This document shows positions 25,627-34,867 of a stretch of DNA of 64,000 nt, piece after piece. A program made the translations under genes and the position numbers. Position 1 is the first letter of the stretch, and the number at the start of each line of letters is the position of its first letter. Origin of the DNA: Bacteroidia bacterium (GTDB taxonomy: Bacteria; Bacteroidota; Bacteroidia; M30B66); assembly GCA_018401705.1 (NCBI GenBank), contig JAGYKL010000015.1, forward strand, positions 29,813-93,812. Reading direction: 5' to 3'. A model generated the notes under the pieces. It ran no database searches, had not been told where the DNA came from, and saw nothing but the letters and a program-made list of their open reading frames with translations.

Positions 25627-27119
25627 TAATTAGAATATCGCCTTTGTCTCCAGCGAGAACTCGCTGTATCTTGAATAGAAAGCAATTCTTTTGGTTCTTG
25701 AACCTTATTACCTGATATTTTGGAAGCAAATAATGCTGCAACTTCTATTTCCGCTGGACTTAATTCCTCGAAGAGAAAGTCCGGTTTGAAATGATGTTTA
25801 ACAAAGTTAGTATCGAAGTTTCCACTTCTGAAGGCTTGATGATTTAGAGCGAAGCGGCAAAAAGACAGAGTTGTTTCAACACCAGCTATTTCATAATCTC
25901 TAATTGCTCTAAGCATTTTCTCGATGGCTGCATCCCTATTTTCTGCATGAACAATGAGTTTGCTAATCATTGGGTCGTAATATATTGGAATGTCCATCCC
26001 TTCTTCGAAGCCACCATCAACCCTAACCCCATTACCTTCTGGAAGCTTGTAAACAATAAGATTTCCAATATCAGGTAAAAAGTTTTCTGCCGCATTTTCG
26101 GCATACACCCTAATTTCAATAGAGTGGCCGTTTATGCTAAGATCTTCTTGCGAGAAGCTAATTTTCTCTCCTCTGGCAACTTTGATTTGTTCCTTTACCA
26201 AGTCTTTGCCTGTGATAAACTCAGTAACAGGATGTTCAACTTGAAGTCTTGTATTCATTTCAAGAAAATAAAAATCAAGATTTTCATCTACAAGAAATTC
26301 AACAGTACCAGCTCCAACATAATTACATGCTTTTGAAATTCTAACAGCACATTCGCCCATTTCTTTGCGCATTTTTTCACTAACTATGCTTGAAGGAGCT
26401 TCTTCAATCACTTTTTGGTGGCGCCTTTGAATACTGCATTCACGTTCGAAAAGGTAAACACAGTTTCCATGGGTATCTGCCATGATTTGAATTTCTATAT
26501 GTCGTGGTGAGCCAACATATCTTTCAATAAAAACAGAACCATCGCCGAAAGCAGATTTAGCTTCAGAGATAGCCAATTGAAGTTGTTCATGGAAGTCTTC
26601 CTCTTTTTCAACGATGCGCATTCCTTTTCCACCTCCACCGGCTGAAGCTTTTATTAAAACAGGATAACCAATAGTTCCCGCAATTTTCATTGCCTCTTGA
26701 GTATCTGTGATGGCTTCTTCAGTTCCAGGGACTAGTGGAATATTATGACTTTTAGCAGCCGCTTTTGCGGCTAGTTTAGAACCCATCATCTCCATAGACT
26801 CCGGAGATGGTCCAATAAAAGTAATTCCAGCTGCTGTAACTGCTCTAGAAAAAGAGGCATTTTCGGACAAGAAACCATATCCTGGATGAATTCCATCAAC
26901 ACCTAATTCGAGGGCTACTTCAATAATTTTATCTCCTTTTAGGTAGGACTCAGACGAAGCAGGCGGTCCAATACAAACGGCTTCATCGGCATATTTAACA
27001 TGCGGCGAGTTCCTATCTGCTTCAGAATAAACAGCTACCGTATTAATACCCATTTCTCGGGCAGAACGCATTATCCTAAGGGCTATTTCGCCTCTATTGG
27101 CTACAAGAATTTTTTTCAC
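25626..27119 (-). CDS. accC: Acetyl-/acyl-CoA carboxylase biotin carboxylase subunit
   Basis: 497 residues starting at GTG 27119. It carboxylates the biotin of a carrier protein using ATP and bicarbonate. The opening KKILVANRGEIALRIMRSAREMG, the glycine-rich ATP-grasp loop KASAGGGGKGMRIV (about 160), the RDCSIQRRHQKVIEEAP-like segment (ERECSIQRRHQKVIEEAPSS), the FLEMNTRLQVEHPVTE motif and the C-terminal domain are all present. It is about 50 residues longer than the smallest AccC proteins, as in subunits of propionyl- or acyl-CoA carboxylases, and lacks a fused biotinyl domain. No biotin carrier or carboxyltransferase gene is adjacent. The start codon lies one base after the stop of the subtilase gene. 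Confidence 0.9.
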   Translation of the reverse strand: MKKILVANRGEIALRIMRSAREMGINTVAVYSEADRNSPHVKYADEAVCIGPPASSESYLKGDKIIEVALELGVDGIHPGYGFLSENASFSRAVTAAGITFIGPSPESMEMMGSKLAAKAAAKSHNIPLVPGTEEAITDTQEAMKIAGTIGYPVLIKASAGGGGKGMRIVEKEEDFHEQLQLAISEAKSAFGDGSVFIERYVGSPRHIEIQIMADTHGNCVYLFERECSIQRRHQKVIEEAPSSIVSEKMRKEMGECAVRISKACNYVGAGTVEFLVDENLDFYFLEMNTRLQVEHPVTEFITGKDLVKEQIKVARGEKISFSQEDLSINGHSIEIRVYAENAAENFLPDIGNLIVYKLPEGNGVRVDGGFEEGMDIPIYYDPMISKLIVHAENRDAAIEKMLRAIRDYEIAGVETTLSFCRFALNHQAFRSGNFDTNFVKHHFKPDFLFEELSPAEIEVAALFASKISGNKVQEPKELLSIQDTASSRWRQRRYSN

Positions 27120-27120
27120 G

Positions 27121-30030
27121 TTATGGGTGAATGATTTGAATTGTTTTATTAAAGCTTTCGCCTTGAATCTGCAATAAGTACATTCCTGCAGGTAAATTTT
27201 CGAGGCTCAAAATGGTATGCTCATTTGTAGTTAAACCTGATTCAAGGGACCTTCCCAAAGCGTCAGATAAAGTAAAAGTAAGACTGCCTTTATTTTTAGC
27301 AATTATATTTAAGTTGTTGGTTGCTGGGTTAGGATACACATTAACAAATGCATCATCAAGTTCGCCAAGTCCAGATATTATAACTGATACAGGGGCAGAA
27401 GCAATAGAACATCCTCCGGAGGTGACAAGCACATAATACTCTCCATTTTGAGTTGCGGTAAATGTACTTTCGTTGGCACCTGAAATAAACGAATTGCCAA
27501 AATACCACTGATAAGTTCCCGGTGTACTAACCGACAAATCTGCTTGATTAACCTCGATTACTGGAATTTCGGGAGCTGGATTAACTACAACAAATGCAGT
27601 AAACGTAGTAGTATCGCTAAATGTAGAATTTGATGCTACCAGAGTTACATCGTAACTACCCGATTGGTTGTAGGTAACATTGGGGTTGGTTGCACTCGAT
27701 GTTTCAGGAATTCCACCCTCGAAAGTCCATTGATAAAGAGTAGCATTATCACTCAAATTATTGAATTGTAAAGAAGAGCCTTCACAAACTACTTGAGAGG
27801 AAGAAGAGAAATCGGCGTTCGTTAGAGAAACAATTGGTGCTGTGCATAAGCCACTTACAACAATGTCATCAATGAAAATGTTATTTCCTCCATCATTATA
27901 TGCATCAAATCGAAAAATCACATCGCTCGAGCCATCCCAACTGCTTATGTCTATCGACATGCACTCGGCTCCAATGCACCAGTCATTTGTAGATGAAGGA
28001 GTAAAATTACTTGTCAAAAGAACATTAGTAGCTAATTGATTGGTACTATTACTTCCCCCTCCTTTAGCTTCCAATCTAGTCCAGTTTAATCCCTGGTCAG
28101 CAGAAATGTTAATAATCAAAGAATCTGCTTGTGATGTAGTTCTGCGGCGGTGAGCATATTTAATATCTAAAATATTATTACTTGTTTCGGCAAGCGAAAC
28201 GGAAGGAGAAATTACAAAATCCCATGCGCCTTCATTAGAAGCATTATTGAAAATATTAATTCCCAAGCTTGATGAGCTACCTGAAATACCTGAAGTAGAA
28301 AAAACATCCCATGTATTTTCAGCATCAGGATTGACGGCAATGTACCCAAGCTCATCTAAAGTTCCTTGTTCAAATCCTTCAGAATAAACCGTTTTTATAC
28401 CTGTATTAGTTACAGTAACATAATCTTCAAACAAGGTTGTGTCAGACCCAAACTCATTGCTTACAATAAGTTGGACACTGTAAGCCCCAAAATTATTATA
28501 TGTAACTGTTGGATTAGCTTCTTGTGATGCAGAAGGATTTCCGCCAGCAAATTCCCATAAATATGAATCTGCATTGGCAGATGAGAAGTTATTAAAGCTA
28601 ACAGTTAAACCTGGACAGCCACTGCGTCCTGCAGCGTTAAAGTTGGCAACAGGAGGCACATCAGAATTACAAATATATGTAAGCACTTGTTGAACTGCTC
28701 CATTCACGTTTAATCTTCGGTTTTCAGCCACCAAACCATCTAAAGACTCAAGTTGTTCTGCCCCTTGATAGAGGTATTGTTTCATTTGCAAAGCAATTGC
28801 TCCCGGGTTAACTCTATAATCGCTAATTAACACATCACATGCTGCAGCATACATAAGTGCTATAGATCCTGCTACTTGAGGAGTTGCCATTGAAGTCCCT
28901 GTGAGGTTTCCATAATTTGAGTTGGTAACCGTTGAATAGACAGATGTTCCTGGAGAAGCGATGTCGATTGATTCAATTCCAAATCCGGCACCGTTGTACT
29001 TTTCATCATCACGATTACTGTTCGTTACTGAGATAAGGAATTCTGAAGCGCAGGCTGTTGGAATATCTCCAGTTTGGTCAATATTAAAATTGGCATTTGC
29101 CGTTGCACCGGCACTCAAAATTCCAGCAGCACCAAGTTCATCATAAAAAGAGCACCAGATTGGATAATTATCAGGATTACCTTGATCTACGCCAAAAGAT
29201 GAATTGGTAGAAACAACAAAGGCACCTTTCTCACCATTGGTTTCATTATAAAGTAATCTCATATCTGCAGCATAAGAATAAGCTGCCACAACAGTAGCTT
29301 CATTTCCTGAAGAGCCTGCAATAGGGAGGATTTTCACATGCCAATTGACACCTGAAACACCAAGATTATTATCTCCAACTGCACCAATAATTCCTGAAAC
29401 ATGGGTTCCGTGTTGATCAGAGGGAATCGTTCCATCATCATTGTATGCATCCCAACCGCTGACATCATCAATGTAACCATTGTTATCATCGTCAATGTTA
29501 TTGTTAGGAATCTCAAGTCGATTAACAAAGTAATTTTCAATAAGATCAGGGTGGTTCATTTGGAATCCCCCGTCGATAACAGCAACAACAATAGTATCGC
29601 CAAGTGCAGTTGTTCCACCTGTGGTAACATCCCAAGCTAAAGTTGCATCAATGTCGGCTCCTGCCAATCCTCCTCCCTGCCCTGTATTTTTTAGAGCCCA
29701 TTGTTGGTCGAAGGAAGGGTCGTTTGGAAGAGTTTCACGCAATTGAACATAATGATTAAACTGAGCTACTTTTACTGAAGCAAAAGCTTGTAGATCTTTC
29801 AGTTTTGCAGTTTCATTACCTTGTTCTGAGACACAAAGCCAAATATTGAATCTCTTTGAAAGATTTCTTGTAAGAACAAATGTGTTTTGTGATTGGCTTA
29901 GTGATTCCTTATCAAACTGATCTGGAGTAAAACCTTGATGTAGTTGAATAATAAACTCGCCTGGCACATTGTTCTGTGCCATTAAACTAAGGCACAGAAT
30001 TGATGCGAAAAATGATAAAAAGATTTTCAT
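27121..30030 (-). CDS. Secreted S8 subtilisin-like serine peptidase with PKD domains and T9SS sorting domain
   Basis: 969 residues. Signal peptide residues 1-18 (SLMAQ|NNVPGEF). A pro-region precedes the catalytic domain (about 105-450) with Asp153 (VAVIDGGF), His207 (QHGTHVSG) and Ser380 (GTSMATPQ). An Asp/Asn-rich loop at 178-190 (NNNIDDDNNGYIDDVSG) is a typical calcium-binding insert of this subgroup. Two PKD domains follow (about 465-545 and 745-825), with a jelly-roll-like segment between them, and the last 80 residues are a type A T9SS sorting domain (VYPNPATNNLNI...). The protein is predicted to be exported and to digest extracellular protein. It is placed between sucC, behind a terminator, and accC, with a one-base gap to the latter. 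Confidence 0.94.
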   Translation of the reverse strand: MKIFLSFFASILCLSLMAQNNVPGEFIIQLHQGFTPDQFDKESLSQSQNTFVLTRNLSKRFNIWLCVSEQGNETAKLKDLQAFASVKVAQFNHYVQLRETLPNDPSFDQQWALKNTGQGGGLAGADIDATLAWDVTTGGTTALGDTIVVAVIDGGFQMNHPDLIENYFVNRLEIPNNNIDDDNNGYIDDVSGWDAYNDDGTIPSDQHGTHVSGIIGAVGDNNLGVSGVNWHVKILPIAGSSGNEATVVAAYSYAADMRLLYNETNGEKGAFVVSTNSSFGVDQGNPDNYPIWCSFYDELGAAGILSAGATANANFNIDQTGDIPTACASEFLISVTNSNRDDEKYNGAGFGIESIDIASPGTSVYSTVTNSNYGNLTGTSMATPQVAGSIALMYAAACDVLISDYRVNPGAIALQMKQYLYQGAEQLESLDGLVAENRRLNVNGAVQQVLTYICNSDVPPVANFNAAGRSGCPGLTVSFNNFSSANADSYLWEFAGGNPSASQEANPTVTYNNFGAYSVQLIVSNEFGSDTTLFEDYVTVTNTGIKTVYSEGFEQGTLDELGYIAVNPDAENTWDVFSTSGISGSSSSLGINIFNNASNEGAWDFVISPSVSLAETSNNILDIKYAHRRRTTSQADSLIINISADQGLNWTRLEAKGGGSNSTNQLATNVLLTSNFTPSSTNDWCIGAECMSIDISSWDGSSDVIFRFDAYNDGGNNIFIDDIVVSGLCTAPIVSLTNADFSSSSQVVCEGSSLQFNNLSDNATLYQWTFEGGIPETSSATNPNVTYNQSGSYDVTLVASNSTFSDTTTFTAFVVVNPAPEIPVIEVNQADLSVSTPGTYQWYFGNSFISGANESTFTATQNGEYYVLVTSGGCSIASAPVSVIISGLGELDDAFVNVYPNPATNNLNIIAKNKGSLTFTLSDALGRSLESGLTTNEHTILSLENLPAGMYLLQIQGESFNKTIQIIHP

Positions 30031-30081
30031 GTGATGGTTATAATGTTTGGCAATTTACGAAGAAAGACTCCATAAACTAAA

Positions 30082-30108
30082 AAAGGCAGTCCTAAAAGAA
30101 CTGCCTTT
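30082..30108 (-). terminator. Terminator after sucC
   Basis: AAAGGCAGT (30082-30090) and ACTGCCTTT (30100-30108) form a perfect 9-bp stem with a 9-base loop. Read leftward on the minus strand the stem is followed by a T-run, so it ends the sucC transcript 20 bases after its stop codon. It separates sucC from the subtilase gene, which must start its own transcript or rely on read-through. Confidence 0.88.
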
Positions 30109-30127
30109 GAATAGTATTTGTTTTAAA

Positions 30128-31318
30128 TCAGGCTAAAACCTCTTTCACTTTATCAGCAGCTTCCTGAAGCTCGATAGCAGAAAGCACTCTTAAGCCGGAT
30201 TCATCAATAATTTGTTTTGCTTCAACAGCATTTGTTCCTTGCAGTCTTACAATGATAGGAACTTTAATTTCGCCAATATTCTTGTAAGCATCAACAATTC
30301 CTTGAGCAACTCGGTCGCATCTAACGATACCGCCAAAAATGTTAACAAGAATAGCTTTAACCTTATCATCCTTAAGAATAATTCTAAAAGCTTGCTCTAC
30401 CCTAGCAGCATCAGCGGTGCCTCCAACATCAAGGAAATTTGCAGGATCTCCACCTGCAAGCTTGATGATATCCATTGTAGCCATGGCTAATCCGGCACCA
30501 TTAACCATACAACCGATATTACCATCGAGCTGAACATAATTTAGATTGTAACTCCCTGCTTCAACTTCAGTTGGATCTTCTTCGTGAATATCTCTCATTT
30601 CAAGGATATCCTTATGACGATAAAGACCATTTTCATCAAGATTCACCTTTGCATCAACAGCAATGACTTTTCCGTCAGAAGTCTTTAACACAGGATTAAT
30701 TTCAAATTGAGAAGCATCAGAGCCGTCATAAGCTTTATATAATGAGCTAACAAATTTGACCATTTGCTTATTAGATTCTCCTTTGAGCCCTAAGTTATAA
30801 GCAATTTTTCTTGCTTGAAAACCTTGAAGTCCAACTCTAGGGTCTATTTCTTCACGAAGAATTTTCTCTGGATTAGTATGAGCTACCTCTTCGATATCCA
30901 TCCCACCTTCGGTGGTATAGATGAACATATTGCGACCAGTTTGCCTGTTAAGAAGTACACTCATATAGTATTCTTTTGGCTCTTCAGCTCCCGGATAATA
31001 AACATCCTGTGCGATCAAAACCTTTCTCACGAACTTCCCTTCAGGTCCTGTTTGAGGAGTTATCAAAGTCATTCCAAGAATCTTAGAAGATATTTCTCTT
31101 ACCTCTTCGAGGGATTTTGCCAGCTTAACGCCTCCACCTTTTCCTCTTCCTCCAGCATGAATTTGTGCTTTAACAACCCACCAACCGGTGCCAGTTTGTT
31201 CTTGAAGGAGCTTTGCTGCGTCAACTGCCTGATCTGCAGTTTCTGCAACTATACCTTCTTGAATTCCAACACCATAACTCTTTAATATTGATTTCCCTTG
31301 ATATTCGTGAATATTCAT
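30128..31318 (-). CDS. sucC: Succinyl-CoA ligase (ADP- or GDP-forming) subunit beta
   Basis: 396 residues. Citric-acid-cycle enzyme converting succinyl-CoA to succinate with nucleotide triphosphate synthesis. The opening MNIHEYQGKSILKSYGV, the ATP-grasp loop KAQIHAGGRGKGGGVKLA, and the C-terminal motifs NGAGLAMATMD and NIFGGIVRCDRVAQGI are all typical, and length fits. The sucD gene for the alpha subunit is not next to it. It has its own promoter and a strong terminator. Confidence 0.97.
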   Translation of the reverse strand: MNIHEYQGKSILKSYGVGIQEGIVAETADQAVDAAKLLQEQTGTGWWVVKAQIHAGGRGKGGGVKLAKSLEEVREISSKILGMTLITPQTGPEGKFVRKVLIAQDVYYPGAEEPKEYYMSVLLNRQTGRNMFIYTTEGGMDIEEVAHTNPEKILREEIDPRVGLQGFQARKIAYNLGLKGESNKQMVKFVSSLYKAYDGSDASQFEINPVLKTSDGKVIAVDAKVNLDENGLYRHKDILEMRDIHEEDPTEVEAGSYNLNYVQLDGNIGCMVNGAGLAMATMDIIKLAGGDPANFLDVGGTADAARVEQAFRIILKDDKVKAILVNIFGGIVRCDRVAQGIVDAYKNIGEIKVPIIVRLQGTNAVEAKQIIDESGLRVLSAIELQEAADKVKEVLA

Positions 31319-31337
31319 TTCTCAAATAATTTGGTGG

Positions 31338-31366
31338 CAAAAGTAGCAGATTTAGGGGAAAATCAA
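31338..31366 (-). promoter_or_regulatory. Promoter of sucC
   Basis: On the minus strand TTG (31366-31364) is followed after 18 bases by TACTTTTG (31345-31338), matching TTG-N19-TAnnTTTG within one base of spacing. The box ends 19 bases before the sucC ATG. Confidence 0.6.
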
Positions 31367-31496
31367 TCAATAAAAATAGACTGAAAGTTAATGGACCTAT
31401 TCTAGTGTATGTCTTTGACAAAAACTTGTTAGTAAAATCTAATCTAAAGCTGGAAATCATCAAATTTGTGTTGCAAATTGCGTTAAAATAAAAAAC

Positions 31497-32060
31497 ATGG
31501 ACCGGAAATCTACCACCTTCCCGGCGCATGTAAGTTCAGATACTATTGCAAGAGAGTCGGGTAAAACTCTTAAACAATGGTTCAGCTTATTGGAAGCTCA
31601 TGTCGACGAGTTATCGTTGCCTGAGGAGTGCGCGAGTTTTATCAATAAAGAGTATGGCGTTTCTGCCAACTTAGCAACATTTATTAGCTTGAAGTATTGT
31701 GCTTTTCTGAAAGGAGATAGCATTGAACAAGAAACTGATAAGTGCTTTTATACAAGTGCTACCAAAACATTTCCAATTGGAATTCATGTTCTGGAATCTT
31801 ATCTAACAGACGAATCTCTTAGATTAAGTTGGCTGGAGCCTCATTTTAAGCCAGAATTAATAAATACAGGTCGGAATATGCGCCTATCAAGTAGGTTTAA
31901 TGGATTGATTCAAATTAGTTTTAAAGGAAAAGGACCTCAAAAGTGTCAAATTACAATTCAACACCTTAATTTAGCGAGCGAAGAAGCTGCAATTGAACTG
32001 CAAGCTTTCTGGAAAGAGAAACTCAATAGCTTGAAAAAGGTGTTAAATGTAAATGATTAA
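31497..32060 (+). CDS. DUF4287-SRPBCC fusion protein
   Basis: 187 residues. Residues about 12-65 are a DUF4287 domain ([20 protein letters not shown], then [20 protein letters not shown]), parallel to the domain at the start of the 5582 gene. Residues about 85-187 form an AHSA1-type SRPBCC domain, with [22 protein letters not shown] at the first strand and [28 protein letters not shown] as the final strand and helix. I recognise this fusion from proteins annotated in many bacteria, of unknown function. It overlaps the lolD start by 8 bases, so the two are translationally linked. Function unknown. Confidence 0.78.
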   Translation: MDRKSTTFPAHVSSDTIARESGKTLKQWFSLLEAHVDELSLPEECASFINKEYGVSANLATFISLKYCAFLKGDSIEQETDKCFYTSATKTFPIGIHVLESYLTDESLRLSWLEPHFKPELINTGRNMRLSSRFNGLIQISFKGKGPQKCQITIQHLNLASEEAAIELQAFWKEKLNSLKKVLNVND

Positions 32061-32706
32061 GGCGCAAGGAATCACAAAAGCTTACGGAAGCTTATCGGTA
32101 ATAAAAGGAGTTGATTTAGATATCCATAAAGGAGAGGTTGTAGCTATTGTTGGAGCTTCGGGTGCAGGAAAGACCACCTTACTTCAAATTTTGGGTACAT
32201 TAGAACGTCCAGACTCAGGAGAATTGATTTTTGGCGAAAGCAAACCTATGCTTTTGAGTGACCGAAAATTATCAGCTTTTAGGAATAAGCACATTGGTTT
32301 TATTTTCCAGTTTCATCAATTATTGCCTGAATTTACTGCAATTGAAAACGTAATGATTCCAGCATTAATTTCTGGAAAGAAAAAAAATGAAATTATTGAC
32401 AGAGCCTCTGCCTTATTAGATAAGTTGAATATTCTAGACAGGGCCAATCACAAGCCGTCAGCGTTGTCGGGCGGAGAGCAGCAGCGTGTTGCAGTAGCAA
32501 GAGCATTGATAAATCAACCAGATTTAATCTTAGCAGATGAGCCTAGTGGGAATTTAGATTCTAAACACGCAAAAGAACTACATGAATTATTCTTTTCGTT
32601 AAGAGATGAGTTCAAGCAAACAATTGTAATTGTAACGCATAATGAAGAGCTGGCTCGCATGTCTGACAGGCGTTTAACAATGGTAGACGGGCGCTTTTCG
32701 TCTTAA
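32053..32706 (+). CDS. lolD: LolD-like ABC transporter ATP-binding protein
   Basis: 217 residues. Walker [10 protein letters not shown] at residues 34-42, a Q-loop with [16 protein letters not shown] at about 85-100, signature LSGGEQQR at 138-145 and Walker B LILADEP at 158-164, followed by the LolD-typical SGNLDS and an H-loop (VTHNEEL). It probably powers a MacB/LolCE-type membrane component that releases lipoproteins or other substrates from the inner membrane; the permease is not adjacent. It overlaps the DUF4287-SRPBCC gene by 8 bases. Confidence 0.88.
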   Translation: MIKAQGITKAYGSLSVIKGVDLDIHKGEVVAIVGASGAGKTTLLQILGTLERPDSGELIFGESKPMLLSDRKLSAFRNKHIGFIFQFHQLLPEFTAIENVMIPALISGKKKNEIIDRASALLDKLNILDRANHKPSALSGGEQQRVAVARALINQPDLILADEPSGNLDSKHAKELHELFFSLRDEFKQTIVIVTHNEELARMSDRRLTMVDGRFSS

Positions 32707-32755
32707 AACTTATCAACGAAATTAATCCAAAGGAAAAATCTAAGCATGCATAGTT

Positions 32756-32763
32756 TATCTTTG
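32756..32763 (+). promoter_or_regulatory. Putative -7 box of recQ
   Basis: TATCTTTG, a perfect TAnnTTTG match, 101 bases before the recQ ATG, implying a leader of about 90-100 bases. No TTG at the -33 position. The 158-base gap between lolD and recQ holds no other clear feature. Confidence 0.4.
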
Positions 32764-32864
32764 CCAAGGATCAAGCAAGCTTAGTTCAGCCTCTAAATTT
32801 AATACGACATTTAAATCAGGGAAGAATAAATTTATTCGTTCCTAAGAATTATATTATCCTAAAA

Positions 32865-34622
32865 ATGATAGCAAACGTTGATAATACCAAGGAGATACTA
32901 AAGAATTATTTTGGTTATAGTTCTTTCAAGCCAATGCAAGAAAGTGTTATTCAGGAATTTCTTCAAGGGAAAGATTGTTTGGTATTAATGCCTACCGGCG
33001 GAGGCAAATCTTTATGCTATCAGGTGCCTGCTTTAATTCTTCCTGGTGTCGCATTAATAATAAGTCCATTGCTTGCCTTGATGAAGGATCAGGTTGATGC
33101 CTTAATTGATAAAGGTATTCATGCTGCGTCATGGAATAGCAGCACAAGTACTGAAGAAGTTGAAGATATTATTTACGCCTGCAGAAGAGGAACATTAAAG
33201 CTGTTATACGTTTCGCCAGAAAGATTACTGGCTTTGACAAAAGAATTTATCTCTTCAGTAAATTGGTCTTTTATTGCCATTGATGAAGCACATTGTGTTT
33301 CTGTTTGGGGCCATGATTTCAGACCCGAATATTCAAAGATTGGAGAATTGAGGAAATTACTTCCCAAAATTCCATTTATTGCATTAACAGCTACTGCAGA
33401 TTCAATTACTCGTCAGGATATAAAAAAACAATTACATCTTGAAGATGCAAAAGAATTCATTTCATCGTTTGACAGACCTAATTTATCACTTGAGGTTAGA
33501 ACCAATCGGAGTCCTGGTAAAAGAGACGAAGAAATAAAAGATTTCGTTGAAGAGCATAGAAATATGCCTGGTATTATTTATTGCCAAACACGAAAAATCA
33601 CGGAGACATTGGCAATACAACTAAAAAATCTTGGAGTTGCTTCTTCGGCATATCATGCAGGAATGCCTATGAAAGAAAGAATTCGAGTGCAGGATGGTTT
33701 CCTTTCTAATCGAATAAAAGTAGTTTGCGCCACAGTTGCTTTCGGAATGGGGATTGACAAATCAGATATTAGATATGTCATTCATTACAATCTCCCCAAA
33801 AATATGGAGAGCTATTATCAGGAAATTGGTCGTGCAGGGCGTGACGGTAAGCCATCAAAAACAATTCTATATTATTTAGACAAAGATGTTGAATTGCTCA
33901 AACGTTTTGCGATTGAAAGTGGACAAGTTAAAATAAACTTGAAAAAGCTAGAATTAATTACGAATTATATAGTAGAAGCTGGATGTAGAAGGAAATATTT
34001 ATTGAATATTTTCAATGAAAAATATTCAAAGGATTGTGGAAATTGCGACAGGTGTCATGGTAATACTGATACTGTAGTTATTGAAAACATGAATAATACA
34101 AATGTATTTGAAGTACTTAGTCAACTTAGAATAAGCTTAAGTAAGAAGAATAAATGTCATCCGATTCAAATAGTTTCAGATGATTTACTGGCATTAATTT
34201 CAAGTGTGGATGCGCAAGAGCCATATAAAATAAGAAATGTTAGAGGAATGTCACTTAAAGTGTTCTCTGAATATGGCTGGATTTTCCTTGCAGAGGTTTG
34301 TAAGTTAACTAAAATGCTAGGTTACGACATGCCAGATAAGCGCAAAGTAGAAATCTGGAAACTTTTTGAGGAAGGATTAACACCTCAAAAAATAGTAGAA
34401 GAAAAGAAGATTAAAATAGAAACATTATATTCTCATTGTCAAAAACTTGTTTCATATAATTTTCCATTAAATAAGCGATTATTAATAAGCTCAAATGAAG
34501 AAGCAATAATTAGAGCAAGTATTAATAGAAACATAGGGCTCAGTGATGTTTATGAAGAATTAATTGATACAATTCCTGAATATAAATTAAAACTAGGAAT
34601 AGCATTAATTACAAAACAATAG
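32865..34622 (+). CDS. recQ: RecQ-type ATP-dependent DNA helicase
   Basis: 585 residues. Walker A MPTGGGKS (residues 42-49), DEAH box (140-143), the SAT motif (LTATADS), motif VI QEIGRAGRDGK and a zinc-binding Cys cluster around 380-405 (CRRKYLLNIFNE...DCGNCDRC). The C-terminal part has a short HRDC-like segment (FEVLSQLRISLSKKNKCHPIQIVSDDLL) and a helix-turn-helix end (WKLFEEGLTPQKIVEEKKIK...). It is shorter than the typical RecQ (about 600-730), mainly because the middle winged-helix region is reduced. It unwinds DNA during repair. It faces a 14-bp repeat array and converges with the S46 peptidase gene. Confidence 0.92.
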   Translation: MIANVDNTKEILKNYFGYSSFKPMQESVIQEFLQGKDCLVLMPTGGGKSLCYQVPALILPGVALIISPLLALMKDQVDALIDKGIHAASWNSSTSTEEVEDIIYACRRGTLKLLYVSPERLLALTKEFISSVNWSFIAIDEAHCVSVWGHDFRPEYSKIGELRKLLPKIPFIALTATADSITRQDIKKQLHLEDAKEFISSFDRPNLSLEVRTNRSPGKRDEEIKDFVEEHRNMPGIIYCQTRKITETLAIQLKNLGVASSAYHAGMPMKERIRVQDGFLSNRIKVVCATVAFGMGIDKSDIRYVIHYNLPKNMESYYQEIGRAGRDGKPSKTILYYLDKDVELLKRFAIESGQVKINLKKLELITNYIVEAGCRRKYLLNIFNEKYSKDCGNCDRCHGNTDTVVIENMNNTNVFEVLSQLRISLSKKNKCHPIQIVSDDLLALISSVDAQEPYKIRNVRGMSLKVFSEYGWIFLAEVCKLTKMLGYDMPDKRKVEIWKLFEEGLTPQKIVEEKKIKIETLYSHCQKLVSYNFPLNKRLLISSNEEAIIRASINRNIGLSDVYEELIDTIPEYKLKLGIALITKQ

Positions 34623-34670
34623 ATAGTAATAATATTTCACAAAGAAGAACCCAAATTGATATCTTATATT

Positions 34671-34824
34671 CGAAATACGTAAATCGAAATACGTAAATCG
34701 AAATACGTAAATCGAAATACGTAAATCGAAATACGTAAATCGAAATACGCAAATCGAAATACGTAAATCGTGATACGTAATACGTGATACATAATACGTG
34801 ATACATAATACGTGATACGTAATT
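34671..34824. repeat. Tandem array of eleven 14-bp units
   Basis: Seven units of CGAAATACGTAAAT (34671-34768, one with a T-to-C change at 34750) are followed, in the same 14-bp register, by four variant units of CGTGATACRTAATA type (34769-34824). Each unit contains TACGTA or a one-base variant, a palindrome. Eleven units give 154 bp without gap or stop codon. It lies between the convergent ends of recQ and the S46 peptidase gene. Confidence 0.92.
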
Positions 34825-34867
34825 CCTACATCGTAAAATTAATTTTCAGGCAGGACACGGAGTTAGC

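Noticed and set aside
30815..31285. Plus-strand ORF of 156 codons opposite sucC
   Set aside because: Antisense to a highly conserved gene, with no recognisable protein features; length explained by low stop density on that strand.
34609..34806. Minus-strand ORF of 65 codons over the 14-bp array
   Set aside because: The frame stays open only because the 14-bp unit has no stop on that strand. The product is a repetition of about 14 residues with no fold signature, and the array also covers intergenic space.
34671..34824. CRISPR array
   Set aside because: Units are 14 bp, directly abutting, with no spacers and no cas genes nearby.
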